The notes beneath the pieces are model-generated. The model ran no database searches and had not been told where the DNA came from. It saw only the letters and a list, made by a program, of their open reading frames with translations. From JANMEB01 sp041745295 (GTDB lineage: Bacteria > Planctomycetota > Planctomycetia > Pirellulales > Pirellulaceae): a stretch of DNA of 64,000 bases. The stretch lies in contig JBGTJE010000097.1 of NCBI GenBank assembly GCA_041745295.1, positions 134,649 to 198,648 of the forward strand, read 5' to 3'. Below, piece after piece: positions 53,147-62,150 of the stretch. A program made the translations under genes and the position numbers. Each line of letters starts with the position of its first letter. Position 1 is the stretch's first letter.

Positions 53147-54066
53147 TAGCTATTTTCCTCTCGACCGCGCATCACGGAACTCACAAAAATCTCCTCCAAA
53201 GTCATGCGTTCGATGGCCTCGATTGACGCCCCCGTTCCCCGAAGGGTTGCGGGAATGTCATCTTGAAACCGATTCAAGCTCAGAACGCGTAGGTTGCGAA
53301 ACGATGACTCGAGCCTCAATCCAGGTATCGCCGGCGGCTGCCAGCCTTCCGGAACATGAAGCTTGATCCGTTTCCAATCCTCCAGGAATTCGTCCTTGTT
53401 CTTGGACGCGATCACCCGACCGCGGTCGACAAAGATGATGGAATCGCTGATTTGCTCGACGTCCTGCGTGTTGTGGGATGAATAGAGGATCGTGCGATCT
53501 TCGTCTTCGACAACCTTCATTAACTCGATCAAGATTTCGTGTTTGGCAACTGGATCCAGCCCGTTGGTTGGTTCGTCCAGAATGAGCAACTTGGGATGCC
53601 GAGCCAAAACCAGCAAAAGCATCGACTTGACGCGCTGGCCATGAGACAACCCCTTGATGGTTTGCTCGTCGATCAATCCAAATCGATCCAATAGCTCTTT
53701 CGCGTAGGCATCATCCCACGACGGAAACAGCGAACGGACGAATTGAATGTGCCATCCGATGGACTCGGATTTGTAAAGTCCCATGTCGTCCGAGAAATAG
53801 CCGATTTGGCTCTTGGCGTTGGCTTGGCTTGAAGACACGGGTTGACCAAGTACCGATACGGTTCCTGTATCCGGACGAACCAGCCCCATCAGGATCCGCA
53901 TCGTGGTCGACTTGCCGGCCCCATTGGGGCCGATCAAACCTGTCACCGTTCCCTGGGCCAAGTCCAAGTCGATATTCTTCAATTCAAAATGCTTGTAGGA
54001 TTTCGAGACGTTATGGAGCGACGCGGCCAGTCCGGTCGCTGTTGGCAGGTCAAGCAATGCAGTCAT
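53146..54066 (-). CDS. ABC transporter ATP-binding protein
   Basis: The 306-residue ATPase has Walker A GPNGAGKST (about 45-53), LSHGQ signature (normally LSGGQ), Walker B LLILDEPTNGLDP, and the H-loop His in YSSHNTQDVE. A C-terminal extension of about 80 residues (DNEFLEDWKRIKLHVPE-like) follows the NBD. It resembles the YtrB/BcrA-like branch found with GntR regulators of the YtrA type. Its ATG overlaps the GntR stop (ATGA). Confidence 0.94.
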   Translation of the reverse strand: MTALLDLPTATGLAASLHNVSKSYKHFELKNIDLDLAQGTVTGLIGPNGAGKSTTMRILMGLVRPDTGTVSVLGQPVSSSQANAKSQIGYFSDDMGLYKSESIGWHIQFVRSLFPSWDDAYAKELLDRFGLIDEQTIKGLSHGQRVKSMLLLVLARHPKLLILDEPTNGLDPVAKHEILIELMKVVEDEDRTILYSSHNTQDVEQISDSIIFVDRGRVIASKNKDEFLEDWKRIKLHVPEGWQPPAIPGLRLESSFRNLRVLSLNRFQDDIPATLRGTGASIEAIERMTLEEIFVSSVMRGREENS

Positions 54067-54461
54067 TTGTTTTTCCTTTGAGTTCGGTCGTAAGCTTCGG
54101 CGACCCGTTTCTGAACTTCGGTTTTGGACATTCCTAGCAACAAGCCCAAGCTCGCTGCCTGTTGGAGGTGCGTTTGCAACTCTCGTTCCTGGATCGACGA
54201 CTGCAGGCCAGGTCGGTCGGCAACCACTGAGCCCTTCCCCTGTCGGGTGACGATCACTCCCGCTCGTTCCAGTTCCAAGTACGCTCGTTTGATCGTGATG
54301 ACGCTGACTTGCAGGTCCGACGCCAACTGGCGAATCGAAGGCAATACGTCACCCGGCGGCAGATCGCCGACCGCGACCCGCCGCTGAATCTGCTCGATCA
54401 CCTGCAAATACAGCGACCTCGGGTCGCTCTGCGCAATGGTGATCCAACTGTGGCTAGTCAT
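54063..54461 (-). CDS. GntR-family (YtrA-type) transcriptional regulator
   Basis: From ATG 54461 the protein has 132 residues; 42 further in-frame codons upstream are unrelated. An N-terminal winged helix (RSLYLQVIEQIQRRVAVGDLPPGD, ..LPSIRQLASDLQVSVITIKRAYLELERAGVI) is followed by a short C-terminal dimerisation segment (QTHLQQAASLGLLLGMSKTEV) rather than a large effector domain, as in YtrA-type members. These usually repress their own operon with an ABC transporter and respond to cell-envelope-active compounds. Its stop overlaps the ATPase start by 4 nt. A candidate operator overlaps its own start codon. Confidence 0.9.
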   Translation of the reverse strand: MTSHSWITIAQSDPRSLYLQVIEQIQRRVAVGDLPPGDVLPSIRQLASDLQVSVITIKRAYLELERAGVIVTRQGKGSVVADRPGLQSSIQERELQTHLQQAASLGLLLGMSKTEVQKRVAEAYDRTQRKNK

Positions 54462-54480
54462 ATACACAGTATACACACAA
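54459..54480 (-). promoter_or_regulatory. Candidate GntR operator and -10 element at the regulator's start
   Basis: On the plus strand TATACACA occurs twice (54461-54468 and 54470-54477), 9 nt apart, containing a GTATAC palindrome. On the minus strand this contains TATACT, a near-consensus -10 element, ending 6 nt before the A of the start codon. A transcription start at or just next to that A is therefore possible, which would make the mRNA leaderless. The overlap suits autorepression. No good -35 element is visible. Confidence 0.45.
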
Positions 54481-54850
54481 GCATTCGTAGGGGAAGAGGG
54501 AATATTTGGATTCGGCGAATTTTTTTTGAAGGCGGTGATTTGTGGAGAGCGATCGACGAAAGTGCAGCGAATGCAGTAGGCCGTCAACGACTGGAAAGCT
54601 GAATGGACGCGATTGCTCTGCGTCCAGGCCTAATCGATTGAAGCGTTGCCGATGGACGCCGACGGATGGCCTTGCGCAAAAACAACACTGGCCGAGCCAG
54701 TGGCACAAAAGACAGCGGCGATTTTCCGTGTGCCACTGGCTCTGCCAGTGCTGGAGAATCACTTACTGGGCAAAGCGCCGCCGGATTGATACGAGAGGAA
54801 TCCCAATGTAAAAATCCTTCATTCTTCAGTGCCTAAGTGGCTCACAACAA
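54462..54850. other. Divergent intergenic region
   Basis: Holds the GntR operator (its left end), the GCCACTGGC inverted repeat (54684-54751) and presumably a promoter for the kinase gene. I see no Shine-Dalgarno near 54851. Confidence 0.45.
54684..54751. repeat. Inverted repeat of CACTGGC..GCCAGTG units
   Basis: CACTGGCCGAGCCAGTG and its inverted partner CCACTGGCTCTGCCAGTG face each other across about 25 nt; each is itself a small hairpin. Units of the ACTGGCTCTGCCAGT type are dispersed in planctomycete genomes. Confidence 0.65.
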
Positions 54851-57800
54851 ATGGAGCTATCGGACATGACCAATTCGCCGTCCGACCTGCGTGATCCATC
54901 CAGCGCAGGCGATAACCCGGCCAACCTTACTGCCTTTGACGACGACGCTTCACCCGGCACACGCATCGGCTCATACAAGCTCCTCAGACGGCTCGGCGAA
55001 GGCGGTATGGGGACCGTATGGGAAGCCGAGCAGACGGAACCTGTGCGCCGCCGCGTCGCCGTGAAGCTGGTGAAGGCGGGCATGGACTCCAAGCAGATCC
55101 TCGCCCGCTTTGAAGCCGAGCGCCAAGCACTCGCGCTGATGGATCACCCCAATATTGCCAAGGTTCTGGACGGCGGATTGACGCCACCAGCTCCTCCTTC
55201 CCCTGGCGGTGAGCACTCGTCTTCGATGCGACCCTATTTCGTCATGGAACTGGTTAAAGGTCTCCCGATTTCCAAATACTGCGATGATGCCAAGCTCTCG
55301 ATTCGCGAACGGCTTGAGCTCGTCATTCCAGTCTGCCAGGCAATTCAGCACGCTCATCAGAAAGGCATTATCCACCGCGATCTCAAACCCTCAAACGTTT
55401 TGGTCGCGCTTTACGACGGGCAGCCTGTGCCAAAGGTCATCGACTTTGGCCTGGCCAAGGCCCTGCACCAGCCGCTGACAGAGAAAACTATCGTCAGCGC
55501 CTTGGGGGTAGTACTGGGCACGCCTGAATACATGGCTCCAGAGCAAACCGAAGCGAACGCTCTGGACGTGGACACCCGCGCCGACATTTACTCGCTCGGC
55601 GTCATTCTCTACGAGCTCATGACCGGCTCGCCGCCGTTCGATCGACGACAGATTCAACACGGCATCTTCGAATTGCTTCGCCTCATCCGGGAGCAGGATC
55701 CTCCGACGCCGAGCAAGAAATTATCCAGTATCGAGACACTCGCCGAAACCGCCAGCCGGCGGCAATGCGATGCGAAACAGTTGCCGCGACTCCTCCGCGG
55801 TGAATTAGATTGGATCGTGATGAAGTGCCTCGATAAGGAGCGGAGCAGGCGGTACGACAATGCGACAGCGTTAGCTGACGACGTTCGGCGGTATTTGCGC
55901 CATGAACCGATTGTGGCTCGTCCCGCCGGGCGAGTCGAAAAAATAGCGAAATGGACGAAACGAAGGCCGGCTGTGGCAGCATTGGTGGGGGTGAGCGTCC
56001 TGGCGCTTTCGGCACTCACCGCGGGTAGCATTTACTATAACGCCCTGGTCCGAGTCGAACGCAAAAACGTCGCGCAAAAAAGCATCGACCTAAACAAGGC
56101 TCTTGCCGATGTCGCGAATAGGACGCGGGAGCTCACACAGAAAAATACTGACCTCGATCGAATGCGATCGAACGCCGAGAGCAACCTCGCCCGCTCGAAC
56201 CTCATACTTGCGGATAGCAATTGGAAAACCGGAGACGCTTTGGGCACCATCACAGCCTTATCGGCCGTTCCGCCCAAATTGCAACAATGGGAATGGAGGC
56301 ATCAGCTTCGCCGGGCTTTGGGCAGCTACGTCACCCTGTTCGGCCATACCGCGCCTGTTTGGAGCGTCACTTTCAGCCCCGACGGTTCTCTCCTAGCCAG
56401 CGCGAGCGATGACTACACCGTCAAACTTTGGGATGCTAAAACCGGTGCGTTGGTCCAGACATTCTTCGGACACTCTTCTCTAGTCCGATGTGTCGCGTTT
56501 AGTCCAGACGGTGAGCGCCTAGCCAGTGGAAGTACGGACAACACGGTCAAACTCTGGGACGCCAAGACCGGTGCCGTGGTCCAAACACTTACCGAACATA
56601 CCGGTCCAGTTCATGGTGTCGCGTTTAGCCCCGACGGCGCGCGCCTGGCCAGCGGTAGTGCGGACACGACCGTCAAGCTCTGGGACGCCAAGACCGGCGC
56701 GATGATCCAGTCACTTTCCGGGCATGCCAGTCCGGTCCGAAGCGTCGCGTTCAGCCCCGACGGTGCGCGCCTTGCCACCGGAAGTGAAGACAACACAGTC
56801 AAGCTTTGGGACACCAATTCCGGTGCGTTGTTCCAGACGCTAACCGGACACACCAGTCCAGTCCAAAGCGTCGCCTTCAGCCCCGAGGGCGCTCGCCTGG
56901 CCAGCTGCGGTGGCGACAGGACCATTCAGCTTTGGGACGTTAAATCCGGTGCGATGGTCAATACGATCTCTGGACATGTCGGTCCAGTCCGATGCGTCGC
57001 TTTCAGTCCCGACGGTGCACGGTTGGCCAGCACAAGCGATGACAAGACAACTAAGATTTGGGACGCGACGACTGGTATATCAGTTCGGACATTCACCGGT
57101 CATACGCGTGAGGTTTGTAGCGCCGCGTTCAGCCCCGATGGCGCCTGCCTGGCAAGCGGCGGCAATGACAATTCAGTCAAACTTTGGAACGCGAAAACCG
57201 GCGACGGGGTTCAAACACTCAGCAGGCATATCGGCGGCGTCTTTGGTATCGCGTACAGTCCCGATGGCGAGCGCCTGGCCAGCGGTAGTGAAGACAACAC
57301 AGTCAATCTCTGGGACGCCAAGACCGGCGCGGTGATCCAAACGCTTTCCGGGCATGCCGGTTTGGTTCGAAGCGTCGCGTTCAGCCCCGACGGCGCGCGC
57401 CTTGCCAGCAGCAGTGAGGACAAGTTGATCAAGCTTTGGGACACCAAATCCGGTGCGCTGATCCAGACGCTAACCGGACACACCGGTCCAATTCGATGTG
57501 TCGACTTCAGTCCCGACGGCGCGCGCTTGGCCAGCGCCAGCGATGACAAGGCGGTTAAGCTCTGGGACGCCAAGACCGGCACTGCGTTACAAACGTTGAC
57601 TGGACATAATGAAGAAGTCCGCAGCCTCGCGTTCAGCCCTGACAGCGCGCGCCTCGCCAGCGGGAGTGAGGACAACACCATCAAGCTTTGGGACGTCAAA
57701 TCCGGCGCTCTAGTTCACACATGCAGCGGACATACCGGTTCAGTATTTTCTTTAGCGTTCAACTTGACCGGGACGAACCTAGCTAGTGGCAGTTTCGACA

Positions 57801-58810
57801 ACACCGTCAAGCTCTGGGACGTAGCAACTGGCGACGTGGTCCAAACATTTACCGGACATCTCGCTGGAGTTTTTGGCGTCGCTTTCAGTCCCGACGACGC
57901 GAGAATCGCCAGCGGCAGTGAAGACAAAACTGTCCGGCTTTGGGACGTCAATACCGGCGCTTTGGTTCAAACGATCAGTGGTCATTCAAGTGGCGTCACC
58001 AGCGTCGCCTTCAGCCCCGACGGCGCGCGCTTGGCCAGCGCAAGTTGGGATAGCACAATCAAGCTCTGGGACGCAAACACAAGCGCGGTTGTGCAGGCCT
58101 TCATTGGGCATACCAATTGGGTTCGAGGCGTCGCGTTCAGCCCCGACGGCGTGCGCTTGGCCAGCGCAAGTTGGGACCTGACGATCAAGATGTGGGACGT
58201 TAAGACCGGCACTGTGCTCCAAACGCTTATTGGACATTCCGGTTGGGTCCTCGGTGTCGCGTTTAGCCCAGATAGTTCACGACTTGCAAGTGGTAGTTGG
58301 GACAAGTCGATAAAGATCTGGGACACCAAATCTGGTGCGGAGGTCCAAACTCTAACTGGACACACCGCTCCAGTTCTCAGCGTCGCGTTCAGCCCCGACG
58401 GCGCGCGCCTGGCCGCTCGAGATAGAAATCGAGTGATCAAAGCTTGGGATTTGAAGACGGAGAAGGAAATCGCAGACGCTGGAGCCGCCGAATGGCTAAA
58501 AAATGCGATAGCAGATACGCGCAGCCCCGACGGCCAGTGGTTTGCAATAGGCCACGGCGAGGGCGCCATTCTTATCGTAAAACCACTGCCGCCCGATGAA
58601 TTTGAGCTCGGCTACCGCGAGGCAATGGCCAAGCCGGATGCGGATTGGCATTGGCGACAAGTGCAAAAGTATGCTGGAGAAAATGCCTGGTTCGCCGCGA
58701 AGTTTCATTGCGAACAGGTGCTCAAGTCCCGGCCCGACGATGTGGAGGCAAAGGCACTGCTCGAAACAGCTCGCAACGAATGGGAGGCGCAGAAGCCACT
58801 GCGGCATTAG
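54851..58810 (+). CDS. Ser/Thr protein kinase with 17 WD40 repeats
   Basis: The 1319-residue protein has a PknB-type kinase domain (about 40-340): LGEGGMGTVWEAE (P-loop), AVKLVK (VAIK Lys), HRDLKPSNV (catalytic loop), DFGLAK (DFG) and APEQ. A hydrophobic segment AALVGVSVLALSALTAG at about 375-392 is a likely TM helix. A coiled/linker part (about 395-495) precedes 17 exactly 42-residue WD40 units (499-1212, nt 56345-58486) and a C-terminal extension with TPR-like character (WHWRQVQKYAGENAW). 17 is not a multiple of seven, so at least two propellers plus extra blades are needed. Many units share near-identical DNA; the block from unit 3-4 recurs as unit 8-9 at a distance of 630 nt. Kinase in, WD40 domain out of the cytoplasm is likely. 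Confidence 0.94.
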   Translation: MELSDMTNSPSDLRDPSSAGDNPANLTAFDDDASPGTRIGSYKLLRRLGEGGMGTVWEAEQTEPVRRRVAVKLVKAGMDSKQILARFEAERQALALMDHPNIAKVLDGGLTPPAPPSPGGEHSSSMRPYFVMELVKGLPISKYCDDAKLSIRERLELVIPVCQAIQHAHQKGIIHRDLKPSNVLVALYDGQPVPKVIDFGLAKALHQPLTEKTIVSALGVVLGTPEYMAPEQTEANALDVDTRADIYSLGVILYELMTGSPPFDRRQIQHGIFELLRLIREQDPPTPSKKLSSIETLAETASRRQCDAKQLPRLLRGELDWIVMKCLDKERSRRYDNATALADDVRRYLRHEPIVARPAGRVEKIAKWTKRRPAVAALVGVSVLALSALTAGSIYYNALVRVERKNVAQKSIDLNKALADVANRTRELTQKNTDLDRMRSNAESNLARSNLILADSNWKTGDALGTITALSAVPPKLQQWEWRHQLRRALGSYVTLFGHTAPVWSVTFSPDGSLLASASDDYTVKLWDAKTGALVQTFFGHSSLVRCVAFSPDGERLASGSTDNTVKLWDAKTGAVVQTLTEHTGPVHGVAFSPDGARLASGSADTTVKLWDAKTGAMIQSLSGHASPVRSVAFSPDGARLATGSEDNTVKLWDTNSGALFQTLTGHTSPVQSVAFSPEGARLASCGGDRTIQLWDVKSGAMVNTISGHVGPVRCVAFSPDGARLASTSDDKTTKIWDATTGISVRTFTGHTREVCSAAFSPDGACLASGGNDNSVKLWNAKTGDGVQTLSRHIGGVFGIAYSPDGERLASGSEDNTVNLWDAKTGAVIQTLSGHAGLVRSVAFSPDGARLASSSEDKLIKLWDTKSGALIQTLTGHTGPIRCVDFSPDGARLASASDDKAVKLWDAKTGTALQTLTGHNEEVRSLAFSPDSARLASGSEDNTIKLWDVKSGALVHTCSGHTGSVFSLAFNLTGTNLASGSFDNTVKLWDVATGDVVQTFTGHLAGVFGVAFSPDDARIASGSEDKTVRLWDVNTGALVQTISGHSSGVTSVAFSPDGARLASASWDSTIKLWDANTSAVVQAFIGHTNWVRGVAFSPDGVRLASASWDLTIKMWDVKTGTVLQTLIGHSGWVLGVAFSPDSSRLASGSWDKSIKIWDTKSGAEVQTLTGHTAPVLSVAFSPDGARLAARDRNRVIKAWDLKTEKEIADAGAAEWLKNAIADTRSPDGQWFAIGHGEGAILIVKPLPPDEFELGYREAMAKPDADWHWRQVQKYAGENAWFAAKFHCEQVLKSRPDDVEAKALLETARNEWEAQKPLRH
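56345..58486 (+). repeat. WD40-coding tandem repeat array: 17 units of 126 bp
   Basis: Every unit encodes H-x2-V-x2-V-x-F-S-P-D-G-x-R-L-A-S-...-KLWD-xKTG-x4-T-x-G. Nucleotide similarity between units 3-4 and 8-9 (near 56692 and 57322) is strikingly higher than needed for the protein motif, which indicates duplication of a multi-blade segment and/or gene conversion. Confidence 0.9.
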
Positions 58811-58820
58811 CCGCGCCGCC

Positions 58821-58862
58821 GTCATTCCGGGCTGAGACCCGGAATCCATCTTCCACGGATGG
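58821..58862. repeat. Dispersed double-hairpin repeat, copy 8 of 8
   Basis: GTCATTCCGGGCTGAGACCC then GGAATCCATC, TTCCACGGATGG. Both hairpins are near perfect. It follows directly after the kinase gene stop. Confidence 0.85.
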
Positions 58863-58955
58863 GGATTACTTCGGTACGCGAGCACCAGGTCGCGTCAGCC
58901 ATTAGATCTCTCTGTTCTAACTAGAGCGCGTTCGACGAAGTTGTAGCGTCTGTCG

Positions 58956-59008
58956 TAGCGGAATCCGCCAGAATTCAGGCCGGAACTCTGGCGAGTTCCG
59001 CTACGTCC
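58956..59008. repeat. Inverted repeat, copy 3 of 3 (best preserved)
   Basis: GTAGCGGAATCCGCCAGAAT against CTGGCGAGTTCCGCTAC. The stem of about 20 bp is nearly perfect. Same family as 5816 and 34998. Confidence 0.85.
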
Positions 59009-59037
59009 TTGACGTCCTTGTCGGTCGTTGTCGTGCG

Positions 59038-60387
59038 TCACCTTTCCGCGAGCCGATACGAAACCCGATAAATCCAACCGTTTGCCTCTTCGGTAAAGAG
59101 CAAGCTCCCATCGGGTAGTGCCAATACGGCCACAGGTCGTCCCCAGGTCTTCGGACCGGCGGGATCAATCAAGAACCCGCGCACAAAGTCTTCGTAGTGG
59201 CCCAGCGGCCGCCCATCCTCGAACGGCACGAATGCGATCTTGTAACCAGTGCCGCTTTGCCGATTCCACGACCCGCGCATGGCGACGAAAGCACCGTCGC
59301 GATAACGCGGAGGAAACATCTCACCGCGGGCAAACGCCAGCCCCAACGCGGCCGAATGCGCCTGGAATAGCACGTCAGGCGTCGTCGTGCGTGCCGCCAG
59401 TTCTGGCTTTTCGCTGTGCCCATCCTTGACGCGCCGCGGATCGAGATTGTTGGGCGACAAGTATGCGTACGGCCAGCCATAGAAGGCTCCATCCTTGACC
59501 GACGTTAAATAATCAGGCACCAAATCATCTCCGAGCCCATCGCGCTCGTTCACCGTAGTGAACAACTGTCCTGTCGCCGGGTGAGTATCCAAGCCGACAG
59601 GATTGCGAAGCCCGCTGGCAAATACGCGTTGGTCGGAGCCGTCGAGATTCATCTCCAACACACAGGCTCGCGGATGAGGTTCAACGTCAACGTTCGTCTC
59701 TGACCCGATCGAGACATACAGCTTTTCACTTTCTGGCGCGACGACGACATTCCGAGTCCAGTGCTGGTTGTAACCCTTGCCGGGTAGATCAGCGATCCGT
59801 TGTGGCTGGCCAAGCTCAATGCGATCGTCCTTGCGCGACCAGTCGAACCTGACAACAGCGTCTGTATTGCCAAGGAAAAACCAACCCTCATGAAATGCCA
59901 TGCCCAACGGTTGGTTCGTACCGGTTGACGGATTGAGTAGTTCGTACTGATCCTCCGCCACGCCGTCTTTGTCGCGATCGTTCAGCACCACGACTCGGTT
60001 GTCGCCAGATGTCGAGCACAAGACGTCACCCCCCGGCCCACGAGCCAGCCATCGCGCACCACTCACCCGCGCGAATCGCTGTACGCGAAAGCCCGTCGGC
60101 GCTTCCAGATGGGCGTCGGCGGGCGGCTCGACAACCTGCGGGCCTCGTTGGGCACTTTCGGAATCAAACGGCAGCGGAAGGTCATTGAGAACGATGCGAA
60201 TCGGGGTGGGATGAAACGTCGTCAGCGCCACGTCTTCGGGCAGTGGTCTGGCGCGCTGCGCGTCCTGCTCTTCCTGTTGAGCCCCGGCCAAGTGCGGGTT
60301 GGCAAGTACGAAGCTAAGGACAAGGGCAACGCGATAAACGATGGCAAGAAGTATCGCGGACGGTCCCATTGGTCGGGCTCGTGCCAT
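59038..60387 (-). CDS. PQQ-dependent sugar dehydrogenase-like protein (GSDH family)
   Basis: The ATG at 60387 (in-frame ATG 60369 also possible) precedes a signal peptide (GPSAILLAIVYRVALVLSFVLA), probable cleavage near ANPHLAGAQ. Most of the 449 residues form a six-bladed GSDH/sorbosone-type propeller: GFRVQRFARV, DGVAEDQYEL, LGMAFHEGW, RNPVGLDTHP, VNERDGLGDDLVPD and the final LLFTEEANGWIYRVSY. Such enzymes oxidise aldoses in the periplasm with PQQ. No PQQ-synthesis genes are in the window. The 31443 protein shares this domain. Confidence 0.88.
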   Translation of the reverse strand: MARARPMGPSAILLAIVYRVALVLSFVLANPHLAGAQQEEQDAQRARPLPEDVALTTFHPTPIRIVLNDLPLPFDSESAQRGPQVVEPPADAHLEAPTGFRVQRFARVSGARWLARGPGGDVLCSTSGDNRVVVLNDRDKDGVAEDQYELLNPSTGTNQPLGMAFHEGWFFLGNTDAVVRFDWSRKDDRIELGQPQRIADLPGKGYNQHWTRNVVVAPESEKLYVSIGSETNVDVEPHPRACVLEMNLDGSDQRVFASGLRNPVGLDTHPATGQLFTTVNERDGLGDDLVPDYLTSVKDGAFYGWPYAYLSPNNLDPRRVKDGHSEKPELAARTTTPDVLFQAHSAALGLAFARGEMFPPRYRDGAFVAMRGSWNRQSGTGYKIAFVPFEDGRPLGHYEDFVRGFLIDPAGPKTWGRPVAVLALPDGSLLFTEEANGWIYRVSYRLAER

Positions 60388-60753
60388 TCGGCTTGCCTTT
60401 TGATTGGGCTGACCTCGAAGGTGCCAAACTGAGCAAAATCTGAAGCAGCATCGTGTTGCGCAATCTTGCACGGTTTAGAAACAAGATGCGAGAATTACGG
60501 AGGACCGTGCATGAGTTTCGATAACGAGGAGAATCATGCGTTACGCTGCGAGAAATTGAAAGTACCCCCAAGGGGAAACGAAAACGTTACATTTCCCAGG
60601 TAAAAAAGCTCAAACAACGTTAATGGCGGTGCGTTTTCGGGTGCAATTCCATCAAGTTTATCTTTTTGCATTTATCGGTGACGTTAATAGAATAGACCTT
60701 GCCCCAAACTGAGTAGAGCACGAATTCTAAATCCTATTGTTCCTTAGCGTATA
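60388..60753. other. Intergenic region before the intron remnant
   Basis: No gene is supported. The 366 nt between the dehydrogenase start and the probable 3' end of the intron remnant show only AT-rich runs around 60590-60690. Confidence 0.4.
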
Positions 60754-60817
60754 GGGGACCGCCTTGCGGCGGGCGCCCCCCAGGAACCGTACGTACACCT
60801 CTCGACGAATACGCCTC
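60754..60817 (-). ncRNA. Domain V-VI-like end of a group II intron
   Basis: On the minus strand, GAGGCGTATTCGTCGAGAGG then TGTACGTACGGTTC (60784-60817) resembles a domain V helix (GAGNCGTA pairs with TACGGTTC; GAGA loop), although the AGC triad reads AGG. Next comes GGGGGGCGCCCGCCGCAAGG then CGGTCCCC (60754-60781): GGGG/CCCC and CCGCC-GCAA-GGCGG pairing suggest domain VI, followed by TATAC at the likely 3' splice site. It starts right after the stop codon of the maturase-like ORF. Confidence 0.6.
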
Positions 60818-60821
60818 GACT

Positions 60822-61769
60822 TCAGAGACCGCTGAAAGGCACATGCTTCAGCGAGGCCATGGAATGGTCATTCTTGAGCCGGTCACTCAGTTGGGCCGTG
60901 CCCACCGATAAACCAGTCTGTGGTTGCTCCAGTCGTCGTGGCCACCCGTGTGTTGCGAGACAATCAGGTGGGTTAAGATTTCGGAAGTATCCTCTAGTGA
61001 AAACCCGGTGATGGCACACCGGTACTTTTGTCGCTTGAGAAGACAATTCCGCCATTAGCGTGCGTCGGCTAAGTTCTTCGAAACAAGGTTTGAAGTCGTC
61101 GGTCTTCCCAGTAAACGTCAACCGCGGGTCGAGCGGGCTGTGCATGGCCTTGACCTGCTGGTAGCGAAGTCGGTGGAAGCGAGAGTGGAGAAGGAGAGAT
61201 ATCAGTTGGCCCGCTGGAGTGTCCGCCGTGGGCATCGTGAATTTCCGTCCGTTCACCCGCGTGAGTTTGCGGAAGGCTTTGGCAAGTGTCATCGTTCCGC
61301 TGCGACGGCTCACCCATTTACAGAACGACCGCAAGGTCCAGTTGGTGAGCCAACCGAACACTGCTGCACAGTGGTCGGTGCGATAGTGATTACAGAAGCC
61401 GCGAATGATCGCGTTGGCTTTCTGAATTTGTTGGCCGACCGGGAGGGCGTGATTGCGAAACAGGGTTGACACTGTGTCAACGTGCTTCTGGATCGACGAA
61501 CGACGCGGGCGCACCTGGAATTTCGTCGGCGAGAGTCGTTTGAACTGACGACCGACGAAGTCGAAACCTTCCGTATCTCGAACCATTCTTGTTTTCGCAG
61601 GGCTGAACCGAAGCCCCCGAGCTGCGAGAAATTCTCGTAACTTGCGGAGGACGACCGTTTCGAGTTGCCGCCTCGAACGGGCCAGAACCACGAAGTCATC
61701 CGCGAAGCGTATCAACCGTAGATCACGGAGCGTCCGATCACGACGGAAGGCAACCCGTGCAGATGACAA
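60822..61769 (-). pseudogene. Truncated group II intron reverse transcriptase/maturase
   Basis: A 315-codon frame begins with RT motif 5 (LIRFADDFVVLARS, FADD at residues 22-25) and continues through FSPAKTRMV, GFDFVGRQFKRL and a maturase X-like domain (SPTKFQVRPRRS, AIIRGFCNHYRTDHC, LRSFCKWVSRRS). RT motifs 0-4 and the usual Cys/His-rich endonuclease domain are missing, so it cannot be an active reverse transcriptase. The 5' boundary of the element is cut at about 61770. With the domain V-VI structure at 60754-60817 it is a 3'-half remnant of an intron. Confidence 0.8.
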
Positions 61770-62150
61770 TAGTCACCATTGAACTGAGGCCCTAGAAAGG
61801 GAGCGAAGGCGACACAAGCGTAAACATGCCGAATCAGATTCTTCGCTCGTTTTGGACCGCAATACCGGGTTTTCGCGACATCCAAGGGTATTTCCGTGGC
61901 CCGAAAATCGACGTCACCTCAATTCAGCGATGATCATTGTTCAAATCGCTCGAAATCGTCTGCTGTTTTCCCGACGGTACAACGCGATCTCTCAACAATG
62001 GGTAGAGATTTGACGTAGTTGCCACGGTTCCATGCCCTCTGGAGTGAGTTTCAATTCGGATAAACTTACCTCAACGTAATTTCAGGAGCGACAGTCAAAT
62101 CGACACGCTTGTTGACCGCTTGAGAACGATCGAAGAATAATCGGAATTAT
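61770..62150. other. Intergenic region upstream of the methyltransferase
   Basis: No gene is recognised. It contains the unexplained break point of the intron remnant and must hold the promoter of the 62151 gene. No firm promoter, hairpin or repeat is seen. Confidence 0.4.

Noticed and set aside
56345..58486. WD40 tandem array considered as a CRISPR or satellite array
   Set aside because: All units are in one reading frame, encode WD40 blades and show no spacers.
57982..58569. 195-codon minus-strand ORF opposite the WD40 array
   Set aside because: Its repeated translation simply mirrors the WD40 repeat units on the coding strand.
61140..61469. 109-codon plus-strand ORF inside the intron remnant
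   Set aside because: It lies opposite the maturase-like frame and has no motif.
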